Positions 50,147 through 59,307 of a stretch of DNA of 64,000 nt are shown in pieces (within the stretch, counting starts at the first letter, position 1; each line of letters begins with the position of its first letter). The stretch is taken from positions 28,192 through 92,191 of the forward strand of contig BTUU01000022.1 of the NCBI GenBank assembly GCA_045863555.1. Direction: 5' to 3'. This stretch comes from JACRLV01 sp045863555 (lineage in GTDB: Bacteria; Planctomycetota; Phycisphaerae; UBA1845; Fen-1342). The notes under the pieces were generated by a model, which ran no database searches, was not told where the DNA came from, and was given only the letters and a program-made list of their open reading frames with translations. A program made the position numbers and the translations under genes.

Positions 50147-51804
50147 CGCCCGGCGAGCACGAAACGACCCATTCGCAGCCACCGGGTCCGGCCGGCGCCG
50201 CGCCGGCGTCGCCGACAGAGACTCCCGCTTCGACGGCGGCGGAACTGTCGTCGTTGGAGGCGGGCGGCGCAGCGACGGCGGCGGATGGGCCTCCGGCGGC
50301 GCGCGAGAGCAGCGCGATCGTGCACGCCGCGGAGACGGTTCAGACGGTTCTGACGGCGCTGATCCTCGCGTTCATCTTCCGGGCGTTTCTCATCGAGGCG
50401 TTCATCATCCCGACGGGGTCGATGGCGGAGTCGCTGCTGGGCGAGCACAGCACGCGGCTGTGTCCGCGCTGCGGGTACACGTATGAATTCGGACCGATTC
50501 CGTCGGTCGCGCGGGATGGCGGGGGCGAGTCGTTCCGCGGCGGCTTGCAGATCATGTGCCCGAACTGCCACCTGCGCGAGGACATGGCCGAGCATGACAT
50601 CGTGCCGAAGGCGGGCGACCGCATCCTGGTGCACAAGTGGCCGTATGTGATCCGGGGGCTGGTTGGACCGAAGCGCTGGGACGTGATCGTGTTCCGCGAC
50701 CCGACCGATCCGACGCAGAACTTTATCAAGCGGCTTGTAGCGCTGCCGGGCGAGACGGTGGAGCTGATCGACGGCGACGTGTACATCACGGCGCCGGGCG
50801 GGACGACGCCGCGGATCGTGCGGAAGACTCCGGCGGCACAGAGCGTGCTGTGGTTCAACGTGTTCGACCAGAATTACGTGCCGCCGCGCGATCCGACGGA
50901 CCTGTCGTGGGCGTGGCAGGTGGAGCGGGACGCGCGGTACGCCGCCGGGGCGTGGACGGGACTCGAAGAGCGGGTGATCCGCTACCTGCCCTCCTCGGAA
51001 CAGCCTGGCGCGATTCGCTTCGAGCCGCGCGGATCGCGGTTTTATCTCCAGGATGTGTATGGATATGACCGGGGGCCGTCTGAGGCGAAACTCGGTGCGT
51101 CGCCGCCGCTGGTGGGCGACGTGCGGGTGGTGGCGGAGGCGCGGTTCCGGCGGATGCGCTGGGAGATCCGGCGGGATGACACGAATTTCTACCTCGACGT
51201 GGACCTGGAGCGGCGGCAGGCGGTGCTTTCGGCGCGGTTCGCGGATTCCGCCGCGCCGCGGATTCTCGGGGGGGCGGATACGGGGTCGATCGGTGTGGAT
51301 GAGCCGGTCGCGGTGGAATTCGGGCACCTTGACTACCGGGTGTATGCGAAGCTGGGCGGCCGGCTGATCCTGGCGACGAGTGACGAGCAGTATTCCCCGC
51401 ATCTCGACCAACTCCGGTCGACGGCGCGGGTCAGTCCGATCGGACTGCGGATCGAGTCGTCGGCGCCTCTAACGCTGCGCGGGCTGCGGGTCGATCGGGA
51501 CGTGCATTATCTGAACACGCGGCAGAGCGTTCGGGCGTGTGAGAACAACCCGTTCACGCTCGGCGAGGGCGAGTATTTCGTTCTCGGCGATAATAGCCCG
51601 AGCAGCCACGACAGCCGGGAGTGGACGCGCGTGGGACCGTACCTTCAGCCGCTGGTGGAGGCGGGGCAGCTCCAGCTTGGCGTGATCCCGGAGAGTCAGA
51701 TTGTCGGGCGGGCGTTCCTCGTGTATCTTCCGGCGGTCCAGCCGGTGGACGAGCGCGGCCGCTGGCGACTTCCGGACATCGGTCGAATCCGATTCGTGCG
51801 CTAG
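50134..51804 (+). CDS. lepB: Type I signal peptidase with zinc ribbon and large insertion, paralog 2
   Basis: 556 residues, the same architecture as paralog 1: Ala/Pro/Glu-rich cytoplasmic tail (1-65), one membrane helix (TVLTALILAFIFRAFLIEAFII), catalytic Ser96 in IPTGSMAES, zinc ribbon CPRC (110-113) and CPNC (142-145), Lys199 in NFIKRLVALPGE, and box E VLGDNSPSSHDSREW near the end. It also carries the jelly-roll-like insertion. GTG 50134 overlaps the stop of paralog 1 by 13 nt, so both are coupled in one transcript. The duplicates may divide the large load of secreted proteins by signal-peptide class, which is an inference. Confidence 0.88.
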   Translation: MDPLTPGEHETTHSQPPGPAGAAPASPTETPASTAAELSSLEAGGAATAADGPPAARESSAIVHAAETVQTVLTALILAFIFRAFLIEAFIIPTGSMAESLLGEHSTRLCPRCGYTYEFGPIPSVARDGGGESFRGGLQIMCPNCHLREDMAEHDIVPKAGDRILVHKWPYVIRGLVGPKRWDVIVFRDPTDPTQNFIKRLVALPGETVELIDGDVYITAPGGTTPRIVRKTPAAQSVLWFNVFDQNYVPPRDPTDLSWAWQVERDARYAAGAWTGLEERVIRYLPSSEQPGAIRFEPRGSRFYLQDVYGYDRGPSEAKLGASPPLVGDVRVVAEARFRRMRWEIRRDDTNFYLDVDLERRQAVLSARFADSAAPRILGGADTGSIGVDEPVAVEFGHLDYRVYAKLGGRLILATSDEQYSPHLDQLRSTARVSPIGLRIESSAPLTLRGLRVDRDVHYLNTRQSVRACENNPFTLGEGEYFVLGDNSPSSHDSREWTRVGPYLQPLVEAGQLQLGVIPESQIVGRAFLVYLPAVQPVDERGRWRLPDIGRIRFVR

Positions 51805-52118
51805 ACGAGCCTTGTTCGAAATTCAGCGAACAGTAGAGTTGTCAACAACGCACGGCCACGAGTTAACGATTTCTTTACTGTCGCCAAGCGGGCGACGCGG
51901 GCGGGAATCGGACGTGAAATCGCGGGGCCGGGCGGGCAAGTCGATTTCGTTGCAACTTCTTTCTGGAAAATGGTTTAGGGATTTTCGGGTGGAACCGCGG
52001 ATGCGTAACCCGCTGGGGGACCGGGGGTTATCGCCGGGGGTGTCCGCGCGCGCTGCGCGGGCGGATTCATCGGGGAATCAACAGGTTTTCCACAATGGCG
52101 GGGTGTGGGAGGCGGCGC
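51805..52118. promoter_or_regulatory. 314-bp spacer upstream of lptB
   Basis: No gene. It includes an inverted repeat TGTTCG...CGAACA (51813-51832) and the near-palindrome GTTGTCAACAAC (51838-51849), both possible operators. A GC-rich hairpin follows near 52040. The ABC transporter gene begins at 52119. Confidence 0.45.
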
Positions 52119-52868
52119 ATGCTGCTTGAGGCCCGCGAACTCGTCAAGTCGTACAACGGCCGGGTGGTGGTCAACCGGGTGAGTTACAAGGTCGACGAGG
52201 GGGAGATCGTCGGCCTGCTGGGTCGGAACGGCGCGGGCAAGACGACGAGTTTCCGCATGACGGTTGGGATGATCACGGCGGAAGCGGGGACGGTGCGGTT
52301 CCTGGACGCGGATATCACGCGGATTCCGATGTACAAACGGGCTCGGCGGGGGATCGGTTATCTCTCTCAGGAGCCCAGCGTCTTTCAGCGGCTGACGGTC
52401 GAGCAGAACATCCTGGCGATCGCGGAGACGCTCCAGCTCTCGCGGGCGGAGCGACAGAAGCGGGTGGATGAGCTGCTGGAACAGTTCGGGCTGACGAAGG
52501 TGCGGAACAGTTTTGCCAAGGTTGTCTCGGGGGGCGAGCGGCGGAAGCTGGAGATCGCGCGGGCGCTGATCACGAATCCACGGATCATCCTGCTGGACGA
52601 GCCGTTCAGCGGGGTCGACCCGATCGCGATTGAAGACCTGCGGACGGAGATCCTGAGCCTGCGGTCGCGGGGGATCGCGATCCTGCTGACGGATCACAAC
52701 GTGCACGAGACGCTGAAGGTCACCGATCGCAGCTACGTCATTGACGAGGGCCAGGTGATCGCGGAGGGAACGCCGCACGAGATCGTGAACAATCCGCGGG
52801 CGCGCGAGGCGTACCTGGGCAATACATTCCGGGGCGACGAATTCGTGCAGCCGGCGAACACTCAGTAG
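52119..52868 (+). CDS. lptB: Lipopolysaccharide export ABC transporter ATP-binding protein
   Basis: 249 residues. Walker A GRNGAGKT, then SFRMTVGMI and GYLSQEPSVFQRLTVEQNI, signature VSGGERRKLEIARAL and Walker B ILLDEPFSGVDPIA are the LptB pattern. The GIGYLSQEPSVF segment separates it from LivF and generic ATPases. LptB energises extraction of LPS by LptFG. ATG 52119 has GGGAGG 6 nt upstream and is preferred over ATG 52095. LptB together with LpxB supports an LPS-bearing outer membrane. LptFG are not in this window. Confidence 0.92.
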   Translation: MLLEARELVKSYNGRVVVNRVSYKVDEGEIVGLLGRNGAGKTTSFRMTVGMITAEAGTVRFLDADITRIPMYKRARRGIGYLSQEPSVFQRLTVEQNILAIAETLQLSRAERQKRVDELLEQFGLTKVRNSFAKVVSGGERRKLEIARALITNPRIILLDEPFSGVDPIAIEDLRTEILSLRSRGIAILLTDHNVHETLKVTDRSYVIDEGQVIAEGTPHEIVNNPRAREAYLGNTFRGDEFVQPANTQ

Positions 52869-52877
52869 CCTGAGTTC

Positions 52878-53183
52878 ATGGGAAATCCCGAGGTCGAGCT
52901 GAAGGCGGTGCCGGGGGGCGTGAGCCTCGCGGTGCAGGTCGTGCCCGGGGCGTCGCGCACGCGCGTGATCGGGGCGCATGGGACGGCACTGAAGGTCGCC
53001 GTTGCTGCGCCGCCCGAGGGCGGGAAGGCGAACGACGAGGTGGTCGAGGTACTGGCGGCGCTCTTTGGCCGGCGACGCGGCGACGTGCGACTGGTGCGCG
53101 GGCAGACGCAGCGGCTGAAGGCGTTCCAGGTTGCGGGGATCACGCTCGCGGCGGCCCGCGCGGCGCTGGATCAAGTCGGGTAG
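52878..53183 (+). CDS. DUF167 (YggU) family protein
   Basis: 101 residues. It shows the family pattern VVPGASRTRVIG, LKVAVAAPPEGGKANDEVV, and a Lys/Arg-rich end (RLVRGQTQRLKAF). DUF167 proteins have an alpha/beta fold of unknown role, often near envelope or translation genes. ATG 52878 lies 9 bp after the lptB stop, so the two share an operon. It is followed convergently by the anti-sigma gene. Confidence 0.88.
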   Translation: MGNPEVELKAVPGGVSLAVQVVPGASRTRVIGAHGTALKVAVAAPPEGGKANDEVVEVLAALFGRRRGDVRLVRGQTQRLKAFQVAGITLAAARAALDQVG

Positions 53184-53190
53184 CGGCGAG

Positions 53191-54027
53191 TCACTCAACC
53201 GGAATCAGCAGCGCGGCGAGCGCTTCGAGCGAAATGCCGGTGGTGCGGGCGAAGTGAATGTCGCCGGCGATGCCCTGGATCTGCGCGTCGGGCAATTCGG
53301 CGCAGAGGGCGACAGATCCGCGGAGATCACGCCAGTGCAGCACGTGGACGGAGTCCGAGACCGTGAATTCGTACGCGCGGCGGGTTGCGGAATCCACGAC
53401 GACGGCCGTGCGACTCTGAAGCGAAATCGGGCGGTCGATGGGGAACAGAGAGAGGTGGATCTCCGGCGCGCCGGGCGCCGTCGGGGCGCGGTGGTAGTGA
53501 ATGTGGACGGCCTGGAACTCCGGACAGTTCATGCGGCAGTGGCAGACGCCTTCGACTTCGAAGCCGAGCGGCCGGAGGTCGGGTATCGCGATCTTGTACC
53601 TGCCGCCGACGCTGACTTCCTGGCCGACGGCGGGGATGTACTCCCACTCGTTGTGTGACTGGTCGCGGGCGCACAGCTCGTAGGTTCGCGTGAAGCGCCA
53701 GGCTTCGACCTCGATCGGCCCGCCCCAGCGCGGGCCGACGGCCAGGAGGAGGATTGCGGCCGCGATGGCGGTGCGGAGCGCGAACCGCTGCGTCGTGCGC
53801 TCGCGGGCGGCGGCGAGGCGCGTGCGAAGGCGGTCGTTAAGGCTGACGGGCAGCGGCGTTACGTCGATGGTGCGGCGGACGGCGGCGCGGAGGGCGCGCG
53901 ACTGCTCGACGCGGGCGCGGTCCACGGGGCGGGCCGCGAGCTCGCCCTCGAAGGCGGCGCGGTCGGGGCCGTGGAGCTCGCCATCGGCGAAGCACTGGAG
54001 CCGGGTTTCGAAATCGCGCTGGTTCAT
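53191..54027 (-). CDS. Membrane-bound anti-sigma factor-like protein
   Basis: 278 residues. The N-terminal 75 residues (LQCFADGELHGPDRAAFEGELAARP) resemble an anti-sigma domain without the usual zinc-finger Cys. One membrane helix (TAIAAAILLLAVG, about 84-97) follows. The extracytoplasmic part has CHCRMNCPEFQAVHIHYH, a Cys/His-rich motif that could bind a metal. ATG 54027 overlaps the sigma stop codon by ATGA, which fits a sigma/anti-sigma pair. The family match is by context more than by domain. Confidence 0.75.
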   Translation of the reverse strand: MNQRDFETRLQCFADGELHGPDRAAFEGELAARPVDRARVEQSRALRAAVRRTIDVTPLPVSLNDRLRTRLAAARERTTQRFALRTAIAAAILLLAVGPRWGGPIEVEAWRFTRTYELCARDQSHNEWEYIPAVGQEVSVGGRYKIAIPDLRPLGFEVEGVCHCRMNCPEFQAVHIHYHRAPTAPGAPEIHLSLFPIDRPISLQSRTAVVVDSATRRAYEFTVSDSVHVLHWRDLRGSVALCAELPDAQIQGIAGDIHFARTTGISLEALAALLIPVE

Positions 54028-54584
54028 CCGGCGTCCCGTTCCGCTGCGAGGCGATGCTCGCGGGCATAGCCTCGGAGCGCGTCCGACATCAGCCGCTTGG
54101 CCCGGTGGAGGCGGCTCATCACCGTCCCGATGGGGACATCGATGATGTCGGCGATTTCCTGATACGAATATTCCATCGTGGCCCAGAGGAGTAGAACGGC
54201 CCGAAATTCGGGCTGGAGGCCCTCAATCGCGGCCTTCACCTCGTCATCGAGGTGGTCGAAATCCAGTGATTGCCGGGTGGCATTCGCCGCGCCGGAGGCG
54301 GATTCGAATGACTCCAGAATCTCGTTATCGGTGTGGCGAGGGGCACGACGATCACGGGCGACCCGGTTCAGGAAGGAGTTATTGAGAATCCGCAGCAGCC
54401 AGGGGCGAATGCCGAACGCCTGGAGCTGAAATGATGCAAAGGCCGTTTGGGCCTTGAGATACGTCTCCTGGACCAGGTCCTCCGCCTCCGCTTCGTTGCG
54501 CGTCAGTCGGCGTGCCACGCGATAGATGACCCCCAGCTCTGGAAGGGCCAGCGCCTCAAACGCGTTGTCCGCAAGTTGCCGCAT
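54024..54584 (-). CDS. ECF-type RNA polymerase sigma factor
   Basis: 186 residues. Region 2 (IYRVARRLTRNEAEAEDLVQETYLKAQTAFASFQ) and region 4 (LQPEFRAVLLLWATMEYSYQEIADIIDVPIGTVMSRLHRAKRLMSDALR) are both clear. The EYSYQEIADIIDVPIGTVMSRLHRAKR helix is typical of ECF sigma factors. ATG 54584 lacks a strong Shine-Dalgarno. Coupled to the anti-sigma gene by a 4-nt overlap. It is a second ECF unit in this window, divergent from the aspartyl protease gene. Confidence 0.93.
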   Translation of the reverse strand: MRQLADNAFEALALPELGVIYRVARRLTRNEAEAEDLVQETYLKAQTAFASFQLQAFGIRPWLLRILNNSFLNRVARDRRAPRHTDNEILESFESASGAANATRQSLDFDHLDDEVKAAIEGLQPEFRAVLLLWATMEYSYQEIADIIDVPIGTVMSRLHRAKRLMSDALRGYAREHRLAAERDAG

Positions 54585-54811
54585 CGAGCCTGCATGCCGG
54601 GCTCTGGACCGGCGCGATCATCCACCCTGTCAGAACCGGCGACCGTGACGATTCATTCCATCAGGCGGGCAGAATCATCCGGTCGAGTTATCGACCCGGC
54701 GGTTGCGCCGGGACGTGCAGCGACTATCATCCCCAGACCGCCGGGGGAGTTCAAACCGGGCGGGTTCGTTGACGCCCCCGTTGGCCGAGGGGCGTATCTC
54801 GGAGGCGCACG

Positions 54812-56245
54812 ATGTCCGGAACCGCCATGATCCTGAGTTTTCTGCTGCTCCTGCCCGCGGTTGATGAAGCGAAGAACCCGTGGAAGGAGCGGGTCGGTCC
54901 GGCGATCGCGGCGGCGGAGAAATCGCCGTCGCGGCGCACGATCGAGGCGGCGCTGGACGCGGCGTTCCGGGCGGATGACGTGGCGGCGAGCGGCAAGGCC
55001 GTGGCGCTGGCCGGCGAGCATCTGAAGAACACGACGGAGATCCGGGGGAAGCTGCTGCGTGCGCATTGGCGCGCGGGACGGCTGGGCGAGGTTGAGAAAC
55101 TGCTGGAAGGCGTGACGCCGACGAGCCGGGACCTGGATGCGCTGGCGGTGGCGGTGGGGGCGGCGCTGTCGCAGTGCGATTTTCCGCGGGCGTTGAAATT
55201 CGCGGAGGTGATCGAGCGGATCGGGCCGGAGACGGCGCTTCAGGCGAACGCGATGTTTTCGGCGCGACTGGCCGGTGATCAGCACAAGGGCGTGGCCGCG
55301 GCGGTGCGGAAGATCGAGAAGCTGATCGACAAGGAGAACGGGTACCCGGACATCCTGCTGGGCGAGTCGGTGGACGGGCTGGCGAAGTTTTTCGAGCAGG
55401 TGGGGGACGAGCCGCTGAACCAGATTTCGAAGCACGGCGAGGCGGAGATGCCGCTGGCGGCGATGCTGGGCGTGCCGCGCGTGGATGTGATGATCAACGG
55501 GAAGGGGCCGTACTCGTTCATTCTCGACACGGGCGGGAGCGTGATCCTGTCGATCAGCCCGGCGATCGCGGAGGAGTGCGGGATCGAGTCGATCGCGAGC
55601 GCGAGCGTGCGGGGCGTGGGCGGGAAGATGGAATCGGGTCAGGCGGTGGCGGATCGGGTGGAGATCGGCAGCATTGAGATGAAGCGGGTGATGGCGCGCG
55701 TGTACAAGCTTCCGCAGGGGCTCGACCAGATGATCGACGGGATCGTCGGGACGGGGATGTTCTCGAAGGGGCGGATGACGCTGGATTTCTCGACGGGAAC
55801 GCTGCGGGTGGAGCCTTCGAGCGACAAGCCGGGGCCGGGGGAGGAGCACCCGGTCCGGCTGATCGGCGATGGGAAGATCGTCGCGCCGGTGAAGGTGGAG
55901 GGCGAGCCGGTGCTGGCGATCGTGGACAGCGGGGCGGGGGCGAACGCGCTGTCGCCGTCGCGGCTGCGGGCGATCTTCCCGGATCGCGATATTCAGATGA
56001 TGGAAGTGCAGGCGATGGGCGTTGGGGAATCGGCGACGAAGCTGAACCTCGGGCCGAGCGCGAAGCTGGCGGGGCTGGGGCGCGAGCTGGAGCATTTCAG
56101 CGGCGTGGCGCTGGATGTTCTTGACGCGCTGCTCTCGCCGGCGCTGGGGATCCAGACGGATGCGCTGATCGGGATGCCGATGCTGCGGGAGATGAAGACA
56201 TTTACCATCGACTATCACCGGGCGCGGCTTTGGGTTCAGTGGTAG
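54812..56245 (+). CDS. Aspartyl protease-like protein with two retropepsin domains
   Basis: 477 residues. A hydrophobic N-terminus (MILSFLLLLPAVDEA) may be a signal or anchor. A helical region (25-210) resembles TPR-like repeats. The first aspartyl protease half has FILDTGGSVI (Asp239) with GVGGKMESGQAVADRVEIGS; the second half has AIVDSGAGANALS (Asp372). Together they resemble a clan AA (retropepsin/PF13650) protease with both lobes in one chain. DTG is complete in the first lobe and DSG in the second, so an active site is plausible. ATG 54812 has GGAGG 8 nt upstream. The substrate is unknown. Confidence 0.82.
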   Translation: MSGTAMILSFLLLLPAVDEAKNPWKERVGPAIAAAEKSPSRRTIEAALDAAFRADDVAASGKAVALAGEHLKNTTEIRGKLLRAHWRAGRLGEVEKLLEGVTPTSRDLDALAVAVGAALSQCDFPRALKFAEVIERIGPETALQANAMFSARLAGDQHKGVAAAVRKIEKLIDKENGYPDILLGESVDGLAKFFEQVGDEPLNQISKHGEAEMPLAAMLGVPRVDVMINGKGPYSFILDTGGSVILSISPAIAEECGIESIASASVRGVGGKMESGQAVADRVEIGSIEMKRVMARVYKLPQGLDQMIDGIVGTGMFSKGRMTLDFSTGTLRVEPSSDKPGPGEEHPVRLIGDGKIVAPVKVEGEPVLAIVDSGAGANALSPSRLRAIFPDRDIQMMEVQAMGVGESATKLNLGPSAKLAGLGRELEHFSGVALDVLDALLSPALGIQTDALIGMPMLREMKTFTIDYHRARLWVQW

Positions 56246-56290
56246 CGGCGGGTCTGCGGCCTGGCGTCAGGCGATTGTGAGGATTCGGCG

Positions 56291-56833
56291 ATGAGCACGA
56301 CAGCGGTTGAGATGGGAACGACCAAGGCGTACCAGGACAAGCTTCTTGCGCTGCTTGGCGATCGGGATCCGATCGCGGTGTTCACGGAGACGCCGCAGAT
56401 CATCCGGCGGATCGCCGCGGAGAATTCGGCCGAGGTGCTGCACGCGCGGCCGTTTCCGGGGAAGTGGACGCCGTGCGAGGTGATCGGACACCTGTGCGAC
56501 AGCGAATGGGTGTACGGCTATCGCATCCGGCTCATCCTGTGCGAGAAGGAGCCGACGATCATCGGGATGGGGCAGGAGGACTGGGTGACCGGGCAGCGCT
56601 ACAACGAGCGCGACCCGCGCGAGCTGGCGGAGCAGTTCGCGGCGCTGCGCGGATTCAACCTGCACATCTGGCGGAACCTCAGCGAGGCCGACAAGGGGCG
56701 CGGCGGCGTCCATAATGAGCGCGGCCGCGAGACGCTGGGGCTGATGCTGAAGATGGAGGCCGGGCACGATCTTTCGCACATCGACCAGATCACGCGCTAT
56801 GTCGCGGCGGTGAAGGCCGCGCGCGGAGGATGA
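56291..56833 (+). CDS. DinB-like (YfiT/DfsB-type) metal-binding protein
   Basis: 180 residues, four-helix bundle of the DinB superfamily. Likely ligands are His67 (CEVIGHLCDSEW) and His159/His163 (GHDLSHIDQI) near the C-terminus; KWTPCEVIGHLCDSEWVYGYRIR is the typical helix 2. Relatives act as thiol transferases or hydrolases with various cofactors. ATG 56291 is used. The 3' end overlaps the convergent methyltransferase gene by 44 bp. Confidence 0.85.
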   Translation: MSTTAVEMGTTKAYQDKLLALLGDRDPIAVFTETPQIIRRIAAENSAEVLHARPFPGKWTPCEVIGHLCDSEWVYGYRIRLILCEKEPTIIGMGQEDWVTGQRYNERDPRELAEQFAALRGFNLHIWRNLSEADKGRGGVHNERGRETLGLMLKMEAGHDLSHIDQITRYVAAVKAARGG

Positions 56834-57512
56834 GCAGCATCGGCCAGCCGAGGTATTTCGCGGCCCGGGCTGACCGGGCCGCGTGTGTTTCATCGACTGC
56901 GTGCTCGCTGAGGTCGATGATCTGCCAGCCCGCGCGGAGGGCGGCCATCACGTAGGTGCTGACCTGATTGGCCGCGCTCTCGGGGCAGACGTCGCGGCCG
57001 GTCGCGGGGTCGCGGAAGTGCGCGAGGATGCCGCGGAGCATCATGGCCGGGTGCATAACGGTTGCGAGCAGTTCTCCCGCAGGCCGGCAGACGCGGCGGC
57101 ATTCGCGGAAAAACGCGTCGACGTCGGCGATGTGATCGAGCACGAGGAACGTGCAGACGCGGTCGAAGCTTGCGTCGGGCAGCGGCAACGGCGTCGTCAC
57201 ATCGTGGTGCACAAACCAGACGCGCTCCCAGCCGGGTTTCCCGGCCGCTTTTGCGACCATTCCCTCTGCGAAGTCGACGGCCGTGACTCGTGCGCCGGCC
57301 TGCGCGAGGCGAAGGGTGTGCCGGCCGGTGCCGCAGCCGAGGTCGAGGACGTCGAGGCCGCGGATGTCGCCGAGGGCGGCGGCGACGAGGGGTTCTTCGA
57401 GGGCGATGAGGGGGTTGTCCTCGGCGTCGTAGATTTCGGCCCAGCGGTCGTAGCCTTCGCGCGTGGAGACGCGGTCGGCGGGCTGGCCGGGCTTGAATTC
57501 GGGATTGTGCAT
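56790..57512 (-). CDS. Class I SAM-dependent methyltransferase
   Basis: 240 residues. The SAM-binding loop is DVLDLGCGTGRHTLRLA (54-70), followed by VTAVDFAEGMVAKA and the post-II FDRVCTFLVLDHI motif. It belongs to the Methyltransf_11/25 group; substrates in this group vary from small molecules to lipids. The N-terminus with TREGYDRWAEIYD is common in the group. ATG 57512 is used. It lies 45 bp downstream of the ABC permease gene on the same strand. Confidence 0.88.
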   Translation of the reverse strand: MHNPEFKPGQPADRVSTREGYDRWAEIYDAEDNPLIALEEPLVAAALGDIRGLDVLDLGCGTGRHTLRLAQAGARVTAVDFAEGMVAKAAGKPGWERVWFVHHDVTTPLPLPDASFDRVCTFLVLDHIADVDAFFRECRRVCRPAGELLATVMHPAMMLRGILAHFRDPATGRDVCPESAANQVSTYVMAALRAGWQIIDLSEHAVDETHAARSARAAKYLGWPMLLILRARPSPPRHSA

Positions 57513-57557
57513 GCGGAGATGATACGCAGGGGGGGCGAATCTGGTGGTCGGGCGGCG

Positions 57558-59177
57558 TCAACGGCGGCGGAGAATCAGCCGGGCCGCGAAGACGATGGCG
57601 AGGATGGACGCGGTCGACGCGAGGGCGAGGGCGGCGAGGTCCTGATAGACGCCGAAGTGGAGGAGCGAATAGGCGCGGACGGGTACGGTGGGGAAGCCGG
57701 GCGGGACCAGGAGCATCGTGCAGGCGATCTCTCCGAACGTTGCGACGAGCAGCACGAGGGCGCAGAAGGCGAGATCTCGCACCAGATTCGGCCAGAAGAG
57801 GTGAACCTGGGCGTCGAACCAGGTCGCGCCGTCAAGTTTCATGGATTCTTCGAGAGTGCGGGGAATGCGTTGTACGGCCGGCGCGAGGAGGAGAATCGCG
57901 AAGGGGAGGAAGCGGACGAACAGGCCGAGGATCATGGCGGCGGGGGAGTCGTAGATGAGCCCGGGAAGGCCCGGCCGGTTGAGGAGCGAGATCAGCGCGA
58001 TGGCGATCACAGGCGCGGGGGTGGCGAGGATCAGCGTGACGCCGGCGAGGATGGCGAAGCGGCCCCTGCGGGTGCGGAGGAACATCCAGGCGAATCCGAC
58101 GGCGACGGCGAGGAGGCACGCGACGGAGGCGATGGAGACGATGGCCGTGTTGAGGAGCTCGTCGCGCATCGACGCTGTACGGGTGAGGAAATCGGCGGGT
58201 GAATCGAGTCGGGCGGCGACGACAGCCACGATGGCGAGCGCTGTCAGAAGGATGATCGAACTCGCGGCGCGAGCGGCCCATCGCACGGCCGGGGGCGGGT
58301 TGCCGGGGATGAAATGGGGAGACGTGCCCTGTGGCGCGCGACGACGCTGCGCGATCGTCGAGGGGCGATTCGTCGGGGCGGAGAATTCCGCGACGGCGGA
58401 TGCGTCCCAGGTACCGTGATGGCGCAGGTAGCGAAGGGCGGCGAGCAGCAGGGGGATGCCGAGGACGAGGACGGGCAGGCCCGTGAGTGCGGCACGGCCG
58501 AGGGAGGTATCGAGGGCGTACTGGAGGTAGATCTCCTCGGCGAAGGTGCGGATTCGAAAGAGATCGCTGATCGAATAGTCGGTGAGGACGAAGAGCGCGA
58601 GGTATGCGCCGAGAGCGACATACGCCCACATGGCGGAGGGGATGAGAACGCGGCGAAGGAGCGGGCCGTCGCCGGCGTCGAGCCGGGCGGCGTCGGTGAG
58701 ATCGCGATCGACGGAGGCGAAGGCGCGGCCGAGGCCGAGGGCGGCGAGGGGCAGGAAGACGAGGCCGTGGGCGACGCCGCAGAGCAGGAGGGAGCCGTAG
58801 AGCAGCCAGAAGTGGATCGGGGCGAGGATGAATGTGATAAGCGCGGCGTAGGGGACGCACGCGATGGCGATGAGGAGGTTTTCGAGAAGGCGAGCGCGGG
58901 TGCGGGCGAGGAGGTAGCCGAGGAGGGTTCCTCCGCCGAGCGCGACGGTTGCGGCGACAGTGACGAGGATGGCGGAATTCCAGAGGGAATCGAACCAGCG
59001 CTGGGTTAGGGGGGCGAAGGCGGCGGCGGCGGGGCCGGATTCGGCGTGGTCGAGGAGGATGCAGAGCCCGGCGAGGAGGGCGTACGCGACCGGGCTAAGG
59101 GCGGCAGTGAAAACGAACAAATGCGCCACCGCAATGGCCATGGAACGGAATCGGCGCTGCGGTTGGGCAAGATTCAT
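57558..59177 (-). CDS. Iron-type ABC transporter permease (two fused modules)
   Basis: 539 residues with about twelve membrane helices in two homologous halves, as in FbpB/ThiP-type permeases. Each half carries the cytoplasmic EAA-like loop, seen as DLTDAARLDAGDGPLLRRVLIPS (first half) and RTLEESMKLDGATWFDAQVHLFWP (second half). No ATPase or binding-protein gene is adjacent, so the rest of the transporter is elsewhere. Iron(III) or thiamine/phosphonate-type substrates are typical for the family. ATG 59177 is the start. Confidence 0.85.
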   Translation of the reverse strand: MNLAQPQRRFRSMAIAVAHLFVFTAALSPVAYALLAGLCILLDHAESGPAAAAFAPLTQRWFDSLWNSAILVTVAATVALGGGTLLGYLLARTRARLLENLLIAIACVPYAALITFILAPIHFWLLYGSLLLCGVAHGLVFLPLAALGLGRAFASVDRDLTDAARLDAGDGPLLRRVLIPSAMWAYVALGAYLALFVLTDYSISDLFRIRTFAEEIYLQYALDTSLGRAALTGLPVLVLGIPLLLAALRYLRHHGTWDASAVAEFSAPTNRPSTIAQRRRAPQGTSPHFIPGNPPPAVRWAARAASSIILLTALAIVAVVAARLDSPADFLTRTASMRDELLNTAIVSIASVACLLAVAVGFAWMFLRTRRGRFAILAGVTLILATPAPVIAIALISLLNRPGLPGLIYDSPAAMILGLFVRFLPFAILLLAPAVQRIPRTLEESMKLDGATWFDAQVHLFWPNLVRDLAFCALVLLVATFGEIACTMLLVPPGFPTVPVRAYSLLHFGVYQDLAALALASTASILAIVFAARLILRRR

Positions 59178-59307
59178 CGGCTATTCTCGCCTGTCTCCGG
59201 CACTCGGTTGTGCTTGACCACGGTCTCGTCGGCGTGAATACTATCTGCAGGCCTGTCGATCCGAAGCCCTGCGCTCCGCGCGGGGTATTCACGTAGGAAA
59301 GACGGGC

